The position numbers were made by a program, and so were the translations under genes. A model generated the notes under the pieces. That model saw nothing but the letters and a program-made list of their open reading frames with translations. It searched no databases and was not told the DNA's origin. Positions 50,901 through 58,347 of a stretch of 64,000 nt of DNA are shown here, piece by piece. How positions within the stretch are numbered: position 1 is the stretch's first letter; each line of letters starts with the position of its first letter. The DNA is from Artemia franciscana (taxonomy: Eukaryota; Arthropoda; Branchiopoda; Anostraca; Artemiidae): the NCBI RefSeq assembly GCF_032884065.1, contig NC_088863.1, positions 40,085,076 to 40,149,075 on the forward strand, in the 5' to 3' direction.

Positions 50901-53900
50901 ACAAATATAAGAGGTGGCAATTATTTCCCTTCTTACATAGCTTTCTGAACTACAAACAGAAGCAGGTCCTTGTTCAACTTTATCAGAAGCAAGCACCGGA
51001 GCACGGGCACTGGAATTACCAAACGTCAAGACTATTTCACTAAACTTAAGAATTACATGAAAAATACAATATTAGAGCCAAACGTAACACAATGTAGCGC
51101 ATTAACTCGCTATAAGCTATTTTGCCATTCCTTTTCAATTATAGAAATGTAATCCTCAAGGGACCATGCATTAAAAAATACACCCCCCCCCTCTAATATT
51201 GTAAAACAAATTATTCAAATAGACTCCTTGAAGGGCAATTATTCTTATAAAATGTAAGTCATTGATGCCAATCCAACTAGATTTCATTTCGGAGGTCTAG
51301 TATACCCACCAAATATTAAGTATCCATTCGATGCTGTTTTTACCGATTGGGACCTAAATTCACTTTCTATCTACACTGTTTGTTAAATCGTCTAAAAAGA
51401 AAAATATTTGTTTGCTTGTTTTTTTAGGGTGTCAAAATGTGCTTGCTGTTTCTCTCATGTTTAAAATAATACTACGACCTATAATCATGGTATCCCCAAC
51501 AGGGGCAACCTAGTAAAGAACGAACCACGGCCCATAGTAAAAAAAAACAAAAAAAAAACACATGTTAGAAAGAAACTTTGTAGTGAGGACAAATTGTCTT
51601 TGTAACTGATTCTGGAGTGACACCTATTAAAAAGGTTAGTCTTATTGGTAAAATGTTTTGCTGAAAAAAAAAATTCATGGAAATTTCGAGAAATAGCCAG
51701 AAACCTTTCAAAAATGGCTTGGACATCAAAACGAAAATTACACCACTGGAATCGCCATTGCCGAAAACCCAATAGATAAAAATAATTACAGCCCCCCACA
51801 AACCGCATGGAAAATGTTTTTGTGTATGGGTAGCACTAAAATGTCCTTTTTTCTTGGTTTTATAAGATGGAGTCAGTGAATTTTGAATAATTTCACCTTT
51901 TATACCCCCACCCGTGCTCTCACTGTGCAATAAAGATCATTGTAGGCTAAAGACGCTGCTTCATTACACTCGGAAAGCATATCAAAATTTTATCACATCT
52001 AATTTCGTTTCTGCTGCCAGAACACATATTGAACATGTATTTACAATAATAAGAGAAAGGATTAATTGTATGGAAATTGCACCTATGGAGAACCTATTCC
52101 TCTATAGATAACTATCTAGGTGACTCATAGTTCCATAAATAATCCTTTTCGAATCCCTTAACCCTCCGATAAGTCTAATATTCAAGTATTTCATAGTAGC
52201 TCCAATACCCTAATATTGCAGTACAAGACACCGAACTGCGAAAACTCCCTTGATTGATGAAAGAGGCATTTACTCCCATACAGCTACAATTTTCAAGGGT
52301 TGGAAGAAAAAAAAACACATTATGGTTGGTATGGTATGGTATTCTATCTGGTATTAAACATGCCACTCTTAAACGTCAATATTCATTCTTTACATGTAAC
52401 TTGATAAATTTTTGTAAAAAATTACCGGGTATAACCGTCACTAGGATTCAATATTATTTCTGAGCTTTAGGGTTTTCTCCTGTCGTTTTTGTCTTTGAAA
52501 CTTAAAAACAAGTAATGAAAGAAAAGTGTGCATAGATGATAGCGTTATTTTTCGTCAACTTCTGGCTCCCCATTTATTCATAACATGTAATTTAATTACG
52601 TCAAGAGCGCGCCACCTCTTGCTCTGTCGATTTTTCAGCTGTCCTGGATACAAAAAAAGATCTTCAAGGAAAATATCATATTGATGAGTTGCGTTTGCTT
52701 GTTCACTTTGAGAAATAATATATGCTACGGTTTTCTTATTTAGATACAATCTCTATCAAAAAGTTCGTGGTAACGAACTGTAGTAAGAAGCGACCCGGCT
52801 CAATAGTAACCAAAACTCTAAAAAATTGAATTTTGATATCAATAGCTACACCAAAAGAATCGCATTTTAATGCTGATTTTAAATAAATAAGTTTATCAAG
52901 TTTAGTCTTACCCATCAAAAGTTACGAGCCTGAGAAAATCTGCCTTATTTAAGAAAATAGGGGGAAACACCCCAACTGACTGGCTCCCCATTTATTCATA
53001 ACATGTAATTTAATTACGTCAAGAGCGCGCCACCTCTTGCTCTGTCGATTTTTCAGCTGTCCTGGATACAAAAAAAGATCTTCAAGGAAAATATCATATT
53101 GATGAGTTGCGTTTGCTTGTTCACTTTGAGAAATAATATATGCTACGGTTTTCTTATTTAGATACAATCTCTATCAAAAAGTTCGTGGTAACGAACTGTA
53201 GTAAGAAGCGACCCGGCTCAATAGTAACCAAAACTCTAAAAAATTGAATTTTGATATCAATAGCTACACCAAAAGAATCGCATTTTAATGCTGATTTTAA
53301 ATAAATAAGTTTATCAAGTTTAGTCTTACCCATCAAAAGTTACGAGCCTGAGAAAATCTGCCTTATTTAAGAAAATAGGGGGAAACACCCCCTAAAAGTC
53401 ATATAATCTTAACGAAAATCACACCATCAGATTCAGCGTATCAGAGAACCCTACTGTAGAAGTTTCAAGCTCCCATCTACAAAAATGTGGAATTTTATAT
53501 TTTTTGCCAGAAGACAAATCACGGGTGCGTGTTTATTTGTTTGTTTTTTTTTTCCCAGGGGTCATCGTATCGACCAAGTGGTCCTAGAATGTCGCAAGAG
53601 GGCTCATTCTAACGGAAATGAAAAGTTCTGGTGCCCTTTTTAAGTGACCAAAAAAATTGGAGGGCATAGGCCCCCTCCCAAGCTCATTTTTTTCCCAAAG
53701 TCAACGGATCAAAATTTTGAGATAGCCATTTTGTTCAGCATAGTCGAAAACCATAATAACTATGTATTTGGGGATGATTTACTCCCCCACAATCCCTGGG
53801 GGAGGGGCTGCAAGTTACAAACTTTGACCAGTGTTTACATATAGTAATGGTTATTGGGAAGTGTACAGACGTTTTCAGGGGGATTTTATTTTGTTTGGGG

Positions 53901-55520
53901 GGTGGGGCTGAGGGGAGGGGGCTATGTTGGAGGATCTTTCCTTGGAGGAATCTGTCATGGGAGAAGAAAAATTCAAGGAAAAGGGCGCATGATTTTCTAG
54001 CATTACTATAAGAAAACAATGAAAAATTAACATGAAAACGTTTTTTTTTAAATGAAAGGAAGGAGTAGCATTGAAACTTAAAACGAACAGAGATTATTAC
54101 GCATATGAGGGGTTCCAAAAATACTTTAGCTTAAAGAGCGAGGTATTTAGGAGGAGATAAATACCTCGCTCTTTATGCTAAAGTATTTTTAGTAATTTCA
54201 ACTATTTATTCTACGGCCTTTCTGATTCAGGGGTCATTCTTAAAGAATTGAGACAAAACTTAAGATTTAGTGTAAAAAGCGAGGTATTAACGAGGATACA
54301 AACCCCCTTGCATACATAATAAAAATATAAGATTATGAAAGTTTGTTACGTAAGTTGCTAATTTATAAGTTACTTATATTTTTTACTAATAAAAACGTTC
54401 GTTAAAAATTAAAAGTTCTAGTTGCCTTTTTAAGCAACCGAAAAATTGGAGGGCAACTAGGCCTCCTTCTCCACCCCTTATTTCTCAAAATCGTCTGATC
54501 AAAACTAAGAGAAAGCCATTTAGTCAAAAAAAAGAATTAATATACAAATTTCATTTTAACAATTTATGTGCGGAGAGCCAAAATCAAACATGCATTAATT
54601 CAAAAACGTTCAGAAATTAAATAAAAAAACTAATTTTTTTAGCTGAAAGTAAGGAGCGGCATTGAAACTTAAAACGAACAGAAATTACTCCGTATATAAA
54701 ATGGGTTGTCCCCTCCGCAATCCCTCGCTCTTTACGCTAAAGTTTGACTCTTTGCCACAATTCTACTTTTTAAAACAATTAAAAGCTTTAGCGTAAAGAG
54801 CGAAGGATTGCGGAGGGGACAACCTATTTTATATACGGAGTAATTTCTGTTCGTTTTAAGTTTTAATGCCGCTCCTTACTTTCAGCTAAAAAAATTAGTT
54901 TTTTTTATTTAATTAAAAACAAAGAAAAACAAGTAGAATAATCCCTATTTTAATTAAATATCCTTTAAAAACCTATAAGGAATATTTAGTGCAAGACAAA
55001 AACAAGTATCCCCCTCTTTGCGCATACTCATGCGCCGAAAAATTTCTAATTCACATCCATTTTCCTTCAGGAAAGCCCAAAGGGCGTTTGTTTCTTATAA
55101 CTTAGTAGCTGTTTTTTGTTTACGCAATCAAATTTGGGTTCCTTGCATTAAACTTGTGCTTAGACCTGGCAGAAAAGACTTTTCAGTGTTCTTGTCTTGT
55201 CTTAGCCCGAGACAAGACAAGAATATGGTGGTGTAATAATAACACTTTGTGACAAGAAAATGAATTTCTCAAACAGAATTACCTCAGCCAAGCATCGTCT
55301 ATCTTCTTCTTCATTTTCTCTCAAAAACTCATCAAGAGGATACTTATATTTAGGGAAAGAAGCTATAGGCCAATCAAAGGAGGGGACATCCAATTTATGA
55401 ATAGGTTTTGAGTGGGTTGTTGATAGTACTCCAAGTGTTCTTCCATGAAAACCACCTAAAAGCATCAATAGTTAAAGCTTTCATGTTTGAAGGCTTATGG
55501 TCCGTATACTAGGGACCGAC

Positions 55521-55584
<64 letters not shown>

Positions 55585-58347
55585 ACGTTTTAAGTGGTTC
55601 ACTAAACCAGTTAAGTGGTTAAAGTGGTTCAATCTGGCATACAAGGACTTTTTGCATATGAACGTTGGGCAGAGAAAGTTACATTAAAAGATATCAACCA
55701 CACGAATAGAATGTTTTAGTCAGATTTCGGATTTTTCACATTAAATTTGATACAAATGGTAAGTAATCACGCTTCTACCTTTTATCAGTAAAATTCAAAA
55801 CGAGAAATGCTTTTGTCAGCGCACATACAATACACACGTATAACTTAGGTAAGATATTACTGAGCAAGTAGGCATGTGCAGTGGGTATGTACACTAGTAA
55901 AATGGTTTGCTAATCTTGCACCTTGGCCATCATCGGCCAGCAGATAAACCATCTCTTGTGTATCAGTCCCTCACTGTGGTCAGTGTTAGACGAAAGTAAG
56001 GTTTATCATAAGTTCTATATAATTTCAAACATGGATTCAACAGGAATCCACAGAATTTAGTGGTGGTCTCTTAGAAATCGTGGACTTCACCAGCCTTTGG
56101 CCTTATGCCAAAATATAGGCAGTCTAAATAAATTACATACTGAAACACAGACACTAATAATAATAATAATAATAATAATAAAGATACAAGTGAGTTAATT
56201 AAAATTGACCTCAATAAAATCGAACATGTTCTGAACAATTTCTCCGTGGTATTAAAATGCATAAAGGTACTTTGTATGATATACCACCAACCTGATGTTC
56301 TTCTAATATGTCTCTGACGCTCAATCCTAATGACTGCTCAAAATATAATACTTTAGAAACAGATTTGGGCTATAGCCTATATCCGCACATTACGGGGGTG
56401 GGGGTAAAGTATAGCGGGTCTACATGTCTGACGTGTTAGGCACAATTATTCTGCATATTACGTAGTAAAAACTGTTGTCTAACTTCAAACTGTCTAAATA
56501 CTTTACCCCCACCCCTAATGTGCAAATATATAGCCCAAATTATATATTGTCCATCTATTCTGTCACTTTTCTTTGTCTTGTCTCGCGCTAAGGTGAAAGA
56601 AACAAACGAAAAAAAACAAAAACGGTTCTATAATGCGTCAATGAATAAACAACTTGAGACCGGTAGTGGATTTATCGTACAAGCACTAGCATAAATTCTT
56701 TTATTGAGGTTTAGAATGTTTGAAAAAAAAAGCCTGATAAAGCGGAAAAGGCAGGAGGTTTACAGTAAACTATAGCTATAAACTATTCAAGGTAGTGGGT
56801 CGATGGTTTTAACTCTTCGTGGGGGAAGGAGTTTACATTACAAATGTTAAATTGATAGATAATTATTGAGAAAGTGTTTTTTTTTTTTTTGTCTTTTCAG
56901 AGTTGCACAGGACTCATCAATTCAGATGCTAAATGTGTAAGCTGTTGCAAAGCCCGATATTTTCTTCTTTTTTTACTCTCTTTCTTATCAAACCCATCTT
57001 TATCTGTCTCTATTTTCTATCTCCCTAAAAATAGTGTACTAAGATATCAAGTCGCTACCTTTTGGAAAACAACGAGAGGAAGACGGAGAGCTAGAGAGAA
57101 AAGGGGAGGGGTTTGGGGGGGAGGAAGGTAGAAGAGATCGAATAAGTTCCATAGCTTTTTTTCTGGATGCTCTGGAGGGGTTTATTTAGGGAAATGATCA
57201 CAGATTAGAGCCCCATTCTGATACACAGAAGAAAAATATGTATTAACGATGAAAAAAATACGATATTCTTAAAATATATCCCACGAAAAAGAAAACGTTT
57301 AAACGAGACAATACACTCATATTACCAGAAACTTATACACAGGAAGCGTTAATATGGTCTTTTAATGAAAGACTATGATTCATATAGTCTTAAGATGCAG
57401 TTCAGCTAAAATTTTGCGACAAATGAGATTGGTAGCCAAAACTATAAGTATTCGTCACGGAGCTTAAAGCCAATCCAGGAACAAAATGGTTATTACAACT
57501 TGAATTGGTTTAAAACTAGCATGCTTTTGTGTACTAGTATGAAATTATATTTAAGCTTTAACTCATATTTACAAAAATCTTATAAAAATTTCAAACAGAA
57601 AAATATACTCCTATTTAACGACGATAACATCGTCAACAAATATAATAATGTTGTTATTAAAAAACAGAAAAAAGAAAAAAGAGGGAGCCAATAATCGGCC
57701 ATGCATCAAGAGTAAAACGGGGCCCAATACAAACCCAGAGGAGCGACTTCAAACTGACATGAGCAATATTAGAAATAAAATTATTAACCAAACAGTAGTG
57801 ATCGATTAAATAGAAAAAATTGCATTTGCTGATTATTGTAATCACATTTCCTAAGTAAATTTAGGAAAAGCTGCCGATGAATGCAATGAAATTCTATTGC
57901 TACATCCAAGACAACAGATTAAGTATTCTGATTATTATCAAAACTAAAATTTAAAGCGAATAAGAAATCCTCTAAATCCTGGCTCTAAAAGCTTAAATCT
58001 TGAAAAAAATTTAAGTTGGAAACAGTGACCAAATCCTAAAAGGAATTGTCAAAATCCTTTGCGTCTGAACTTAGCATGAAAAGATGTACATTGAAAACTT
58101 ACATAGACGCATACATTACAGCGTGCCTATTCTTTAAATTTAACTCACCTTTAAACGATAGGATAGTAAATGGAGGACATCCGGGAAACTGGTTTATCAT
58201 GCATGATTCCAATTCTTTGGTAGAAGGCGTAACATTCTCCCCACGCTGCTTGTCTCTATACCAAAAAAATATGGATTTAAAAGCATTCTCGTTTGAGCAT
58301 GATCCACATGCCATGGTTGTTACTTGTGTGTGACCGGCGGGAGCAAC
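24046..58347 (-). CDS. ABAT: 4-aminobutyrate aminotransferase, mitochondrial (GABA transaminase), 3' seven exons of a spliced gene
   Basis: This PLP enzyme of the mitochondrial matrix moves the amino group of GABA to 2-oxoglutarate, giving succinic semialdehyde and glutamate; it is the first step of GABA breakdown. Seven minus-strand exons (58347-58149, 55455-55283, 50667-50530, 41811-41654, 39174-39060, 33302-33149, 24170-24046) join in frame into 353 residues plus stop. By eye they align without large gaps to human ABAT from about residue 150 to the end. Visible marks are the CGSC iron-sulphur motif, FHGRT with the substrate arginine, VEPIQAEGG with the active-site glutamate, DEVQ with the PLP-ring aspartate, the SKKM lysine that forms the Schiff base, and a C-terminal RLRP arginine. 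Every intron starts GT and ends AG, and phases match at each junction. The N-terminal ~150 residues with the transit peptide are not seen up to 64000 and should lie beyond it. Coordinates span introns. Confidence 0.96.
24171..25229. other. ABAT intron sequence, nothing else recognised
   Basis: Short frames at minus 24328-24510 and plus 24980-25216 show no family features. This is part of the ~9 kb last intron. Confidence 0.45.
25440..25840 (+). pseudogene. Degenerate retrotransposon RNase H domain
   Basis: Plus-strand frames read WIGNP, then a body ending [20 protein letters not shown], the 's.fqAEi.aie' element of retroelement RNase H. About 230 bases on they read [12 protein letters not shown], the 'GH(S/N)xIxGNExAD' C-terminal motif. 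Stops and a frame change between them show decay. In the family these strand segments carry the catalytic Glu and Asp. Such domains occur in LTR elements and in some LINE clades; the clade cannot be told here. It lies inside the last ABAT intron, on the opposite strand. Confidence 0.6.
25985..26125 (+). repeat. Family B foldback arm fragment
   Basis: 'aaagttttctcaaagaaaat' and 'cactatcaataaataaacaa' match the left arm at 13165-13300. A (ACT)n-like stretch lies just upstream near 25876-25893. Confidence 0.65.
26690..29390 (+). mobile_element. Degenerate LINE: endonuclease, reverse transcriptase and 3' tail
   Basis: From 26735 the frame reads [20 protein letters not shown] and IIFPQAHL, like the start of a LINE apurinic endonuclease (WNxNGI...K, DIVFLQE). 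At 27230-27390 [20 protein letters not shown] resembles the linker before RT. At 27627-27840 there is a pre-RT segment. At 27985-28070 [17 protein letters not shown] matches the RT 'KkGkdp..c.nYRPI' motif. At 28150-28330 [19 protein letters not shown] is the RT palm 'D.sgAFD.V.H' motif. The C-terminal part continues to about 29126, then a 3' UTR ends in an (ATT)n tail near 29390. Frameshifts and stops are many. It sits antisense to ABAT in the last intron. Confidence 0.8.
29397..29645 (+). repeat. Two tandem ~120 bp units
   Basis: 'gaggtatt' starts at about 29395 and again at 29511. Each unit contains a 'cctcttgaccaactgg' or 'cttttgacaacctgg' segment and a 'ccctgaaag' to 'tcaact' segment. The beginning of a third unit follows. 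It directly abuts the LINE tail. Confidence 0.7.
29650..32235. other. ABAT intron sequence, nothing recognised
   Basis: AT-rich, with only short frames and no matches to the repeat families described here. No SINE boxes or coding motifs were found. Confidence 0.4.
32240..32990 (+). repeat. Old direct repeats and a divergent module copy
   Basis: Segments around 32280-32350 and 32530-32600 resemble each other ('ggcccatttccaggcccc' versus 'ggcccattttcagacctc'). From about 32740 a diverged copy of the A-element module appears: 'aggatgtggggatcatgtca', 'ttatcccaaattttgaccgg', 'cactagaactttcagtttcc' and 'aatgagcctcct'. Orientation is as in plus-strand A copies. Confidence 0.55.
33149..33302 (-). 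CDS. ABAT: ABAT exon with [14 protein letters not shown]
   Basis: This 154-base exon starts in phase 0 after TTTTGTAG with [18 protein letters not shown] and continues [16 protein letters not shown], matching human FISRVRGRGTFCSFDT. It ends NLRMQ plus the first base of a glycine codon at a GTAATT donor. This part begins the C-terminal small domain. It was found by reading the region; stops in the flanking intron keep the open frame short. Confidence 0.94.
33675..35081 (+). mobile_element. Dispersed element A, copy 3 with duplicated module
   Basis: It starts 'attaaataaaaaaaca' and has the 'gtaaggagcgac' repeat, but the second hairpin arm is collapsed, so the hairpin is incomplete. The 3' end has 'gccgggtcgctccttactac' and 'gttcattaccacgaactgt'. 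A 191-base module is present twice in tandem (34252-34633). Frames at 33998-34369 and 34366-34560 are artefacts of the repeat, and their shared peptides reflect the duplication. It lies in the ABAT intron at 39059-33303. Confidence 0.85.
34252..34633 (+). repeat. Perfectly phased 191 bp tandem duplication inside element A
   Basis: Bases 34252-34442 and 34443-34633 are nearly identical; I saw only a few differences ('caactatgcgg' versus 'cgaccatgcgg'). The unit runs from 'ccccagagactgtggggg' to 'cttttcatttccgt'. It is the same module that relates to the ~270 bp array units. Confidence 0.9.
35577..36337. mobile_element. Possible hAT-like non-autonomous relic
   Basis: The left end 'gagcgttgctcaaacttttc' and the right end, in reverse complement 'cagtggttttcaaattaaag', resemble each other and hAT-type ends. 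Flanking 8-mers 'ttctagat' and 'ttccagaa' match at six positions. No transposase was seen. Confidence 0.35.
36880..37145 (+). pseudogene. Unrecognised protein remnant
   Basis: One frame reads [20 protein letters not shown], continues through [20 protein letters not shown] and [10 protein letters not shown] to a stop, then resumes in the same frame [19 protein letters not shown]. Upstream, after a frame change, [11 protein letters not shown] fits in front. The composition is strikingly protein-like for this AT-rich intron. Weaker frames continue to about 37520. I do not recognise the family. A decayed retroelement gene or retrocopy is likely. Confidence 0.35.
37530..39059. other. ABAT intron sequence, nothing recognised
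   Basis: No repeat-family match or coding motif. A run of about 14 G lies near 38893-38906. Confidence 0.4.
39060..39174 (-). CDS. ABAT: ABAT exon with [13 protein letters not shown]
   Basis: This 115-base exon supplies the last base of the arginine codon split by the previous intron, then reads [17 protein letters not shown] followed by [19 protein letters not shown]. This matches vertebrate APYRIFNTWLGDPSK and the helix after it. It ends NVQ in phase 0 at a consensus GTAAGA donor. The acceptor is TTTGTGATAG. The exon is too short to show as a long open frame and was found by reading the intron. Confidence 0.94.
39175..41653. other. ABAT intron sequence
   Basis: This 2.5 kb intron has short frames only (for example plus 40595-40780 and minus 40433-40657), without recognisable domains or splice partners. 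T-rich runs occur near 41300-41325. Confidence 0.5.
41654..41811 (-). CDS. ABAT: ABAT exon with DEVQTGGG and the PLP lysine
   Basis: This 158-base exon starts after TTTTGCAG with [15 protein letters not shown] and ends two bases into an arginine codon at the donor GTTTGT. The aspartate of DEVQ pairs with the PLP ring nitrogen. The second lysine of [10 protein letters not shown] fits the class III aminotransferase K-x3-G pattern for the Schiff-base lysine; its codon is at about 41694-41692. The sense-strand sequence upstream of the acceptor contains a run of 57 T (A at 41842-41898). Confidence 0.96.
41842..41898. repeat. Homopolymer A57 (T57 on the ABAT sense strand)
   Basis: A pure run of 57 A. 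On the sense strand it is a T run ending about 30 bases before the acceptor of the exon at 41811, where the polypyrimidine tract would be expected. Confidence 0.95.
42064..42206. mobile_element. Short palindromic MITE-like element with ~55 bp arms
   Basis: The left arm 'aaagttcgaatagggataaa' and following bases pair with the right arm ending 'tttatccctattcgaacttt'. The arms are nearly perfect over about 55 bases, with a ~31-base loop. It lies in the ABAT intron upstream of the exon at 41811. The flanking TA dinucleotides are compatible with a TA-target element but not decisive. Confidence 0.8.
43335..43420 (-). mobile_element. Possible tRNA-derived SINE head
   Basis: On the minus strand, 'tgtggtaatgctcaactgct' resembles an A box region, and 'gcgtttgattccc' lies about 30 bases on as a near B box (one mismatch to GWTCRANNC). 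The layout suggests a decayed SINE head; a chance match is possible. Confidence 0.3.
43725..44336. mobile_element. Repeat-like segment with a possible LINE C-terminal tail on the minus strand
   Basis: The plus strand at 43722-43780 has 'agggccgtacccaggatttt' followed by G-rich 'cagggaggggggcttac', a head seen in many dispersed animal repeats. A similar fragment lies near 59230-59340. On the minus strand 44287-44018 encodes an 89-residue frame with [20 protein letters not shown], like the 'W..v...a.dR.rW...v.al' tail of LINE proteins. The 174-codon plus frame 43812-44336 overlaps it and is probably its shadow. No function can be assigned. Confidence 0.3.
44750..46063 (+). mobile_element. 5' part of a degenerate LINE, ORF1-like
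   Basis: Several plus frames in series (44934-45167, 45250-45447, 45485-45691, 45657-45932) are rich in Pro, Ser, Asn and Cys. One contains [16 protein letters not shown]. Such a chain of broken frames is typical of a decayed LINE ORF1 or endonuclease region. It stops at an inserted A element at 46064, and similar proline-rich coding resumes at 47686. The assignment rests on its position before the RT remnant at 49.7 kb. Confidence 0.4.
46064..47685 (+). mobile_element. Dispersed element A, copy 4, inserted in a LINE remnant
   Basis: It begins 'attaaataaaaaaacaag'. The long hairpin is well preserved, with arms near 46090-46190 and 46228-46325 sharing 'tttacgctaaagttt' and its inverse. Both internal modules are present. 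The 3' end is 'gccgggtcgctccttactac' and 'agttcgctaccacgaactgt'. The frames 46415-46609 and 46790-47083 on the minus strand are artefacts. Coding-like sequence on each side appears to belong together. Confidence 0.88.
47686..50130 (+). mobile_element. 3' part of the degenerate LINE with reverse transcriptase
   Basis: 47686-47875 continues a proline-rich frame ([20 protein letters not shown]). 48882-49137 reads a basic segment ([40 protein letters not shown]) like the linker before RT. From about 49740 decayed frames read FDLISHNT, then [13 protein letters not shown] and, after frame changes, [13 protein letters not shown]. These match RT motifs 'kAFDlvdHn', 'sFLsnRkq' and 'yVDDlt', with the second catalytic aspartate changed to His. 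Stops and indels rule out function. It is antisense to ABAT, in the intron before the exon at 41811. Confidence 0.65.
49258..49432. repeat. A/T-only low-complexity block of taatatttata variants
   Basis: About 175 bases built almost only from A and T, with many partial inverted copies of 'aatatttatatt'. It interrupts the LINE remnant between its linker and RT parts. Confidence 0.85.
50530..50667 (-). CDS. ABAT: ABAT exon with [14 protein letters not shown]
   Basis: This 138-base exon starts after TTTCTGATAG with [12 protein letters not shown] and is in phase 0 at both ends. It carries [17 protein letters not shown], the most conserved stretch of the family; the glutamate of AEGG is an active-site residue (Glu270 in the pig enzyme). 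It ends RIAKK, placed against human RDIARK just before HGCAFLVDEVQ. The donor GTTCCA after AAG is weak, but the next exon joins it exactly where the family alignment needs. Confidence 0.93.
51914..52111 (+). pseudogene. Possible DDE transposase fragment
   Basis: A 65-codon frame contains [20 protein letters not shown] followed by IRERI. It resembles the 'f...lSsARv.iE.vFg.lK.rf' segment near the C-terminus of DDE_Tnp_4 (Harbinger-type) transposases, in which the glutamate is catalytic. No other transposase part is visible. Without a search this remains a guess. Confidence 0.3.
52563..53388. repeat. Recent 418 bp tandem duplication across the edge of an A element
   Basis: 52563-52970 and 52981-53388 appear identical by eye. 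Each unit has about 190 bases of flanking DNA plus the first ~210 bases (3' end) of the inverted A copy. Identical 60-codon minus frames (52736-52918 and 53154-53336) are by-products. The first unit ends 'acacccc', then 'aactgac', and restarts 'tggctcccca'; 'caacttctggctc' just before the first unit gives short homology. Confidence 0.93.
52756..54913 (-). mobile_element. Dispersed element A, copy 5, inverted, with duplicated 3' end
   Basis: Read on the minus strand it starts at 54913 ('attaaataaaaaaaacta') with a complete long hairpin (about 54613-54913) closely matching copy 2. The module is at 53610-53830, and the 3' terminus 'acagttcgttaccacgaact' occurs twice, near 53195 and 52777, because of the 418 bp duplication. 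It lies in the ABAT intron between exons 55283 and 50667. The 127-codon minus frame 53735-54118 is non-coding repeat sequence. Confidence 0.88.
55283..55455 (-). CDS. ABAT: ABAT exon with the FHGRT substrate-binding motif
   Basis: This 173-base exon begins after CTTTTAG with two bases that finish the split glycine, giving [12 protein letters not shown] across the junction. The arginine of FHGRT binds the GABA carboxylate in the pig enzyme. [18 protein letters not shown] follows, close to the vertebrate sequence, then an acidic stretch ending RRCLAE at a GTAATT donor in phase 0. A run of 58 A on the plus strand (T on the sense strand) starts about 70 bases upstream of the acceptor. Confidence 0.95.
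55524..55581. repeat. Homopolymer A58 (T58 on the ABAT sense strand)
   Basis: A pure run of 58 A about 70 bases upstream (sense strand) of the ABAT acceptor at 55456. Confidence 0.95.
56147..56182. repeat. (TAA)n microsatellite
   Basis: About ten uninterrupted TAA units. Confidence 0.9.
56365..56548. mobile_element. MITE-like palindrome, family C, second arrangement
   Basis: The left arm 'tttgggctatagcctatatc', then 'gcacattacgggggtggggg' and 'taaagtat', is mirrored by the right arm 'atactttacccccacccc', 'taatgtgcaaatatatagcc' and 'caaa'. The arms are ~48 bases, with about 85 bases between. Relative to 9765-10031 the 'gggctat' ends face outward. Confidence 0.75.
56550..58148. other. ABAT intron sequence, nothing else recognised
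   Basis: Short frames such as 56874-57131 end in purine-rich sequence and show no domain. No repeat-family copies were recognised. Confidence 0.45.
58149..58347 (-). CDS. ABAT: ABAT exon with the CGSC iron-sulphur motif
   Basis: This 199-base exon starts in phase 0 after the acceptor TTCTTGCAG with VAPAGHTQ and ends one base into a glycine codon at a consensus GTGAGT donor. It encodes [11 protein letters not shown]. In mammalian GABA transaminase the two cysteines of CGSC bind a [2Fe-2S] cluster at the dimer interface, and the Gly-Ser part contacts the PLP phosphate. The middle ([17 protein letters not shown]) is a variable linker, and the end [20 protein letters not shown] is again conserved. 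It is the most 5' ABAT exon I can find here. Confidence 0.95.

Noticed and set aside
52555..53336. Two pairs of near-identical minus-strand small frames
   Set aside because: They are by-products of the 418 bp tandem duplication over an A element edge.
53735..54118. A 127-codon minus-strand protein gene
   Set aside because: It lies wholly in element A copy 5; equivalent positions in other copies carry stops and frameshifts.
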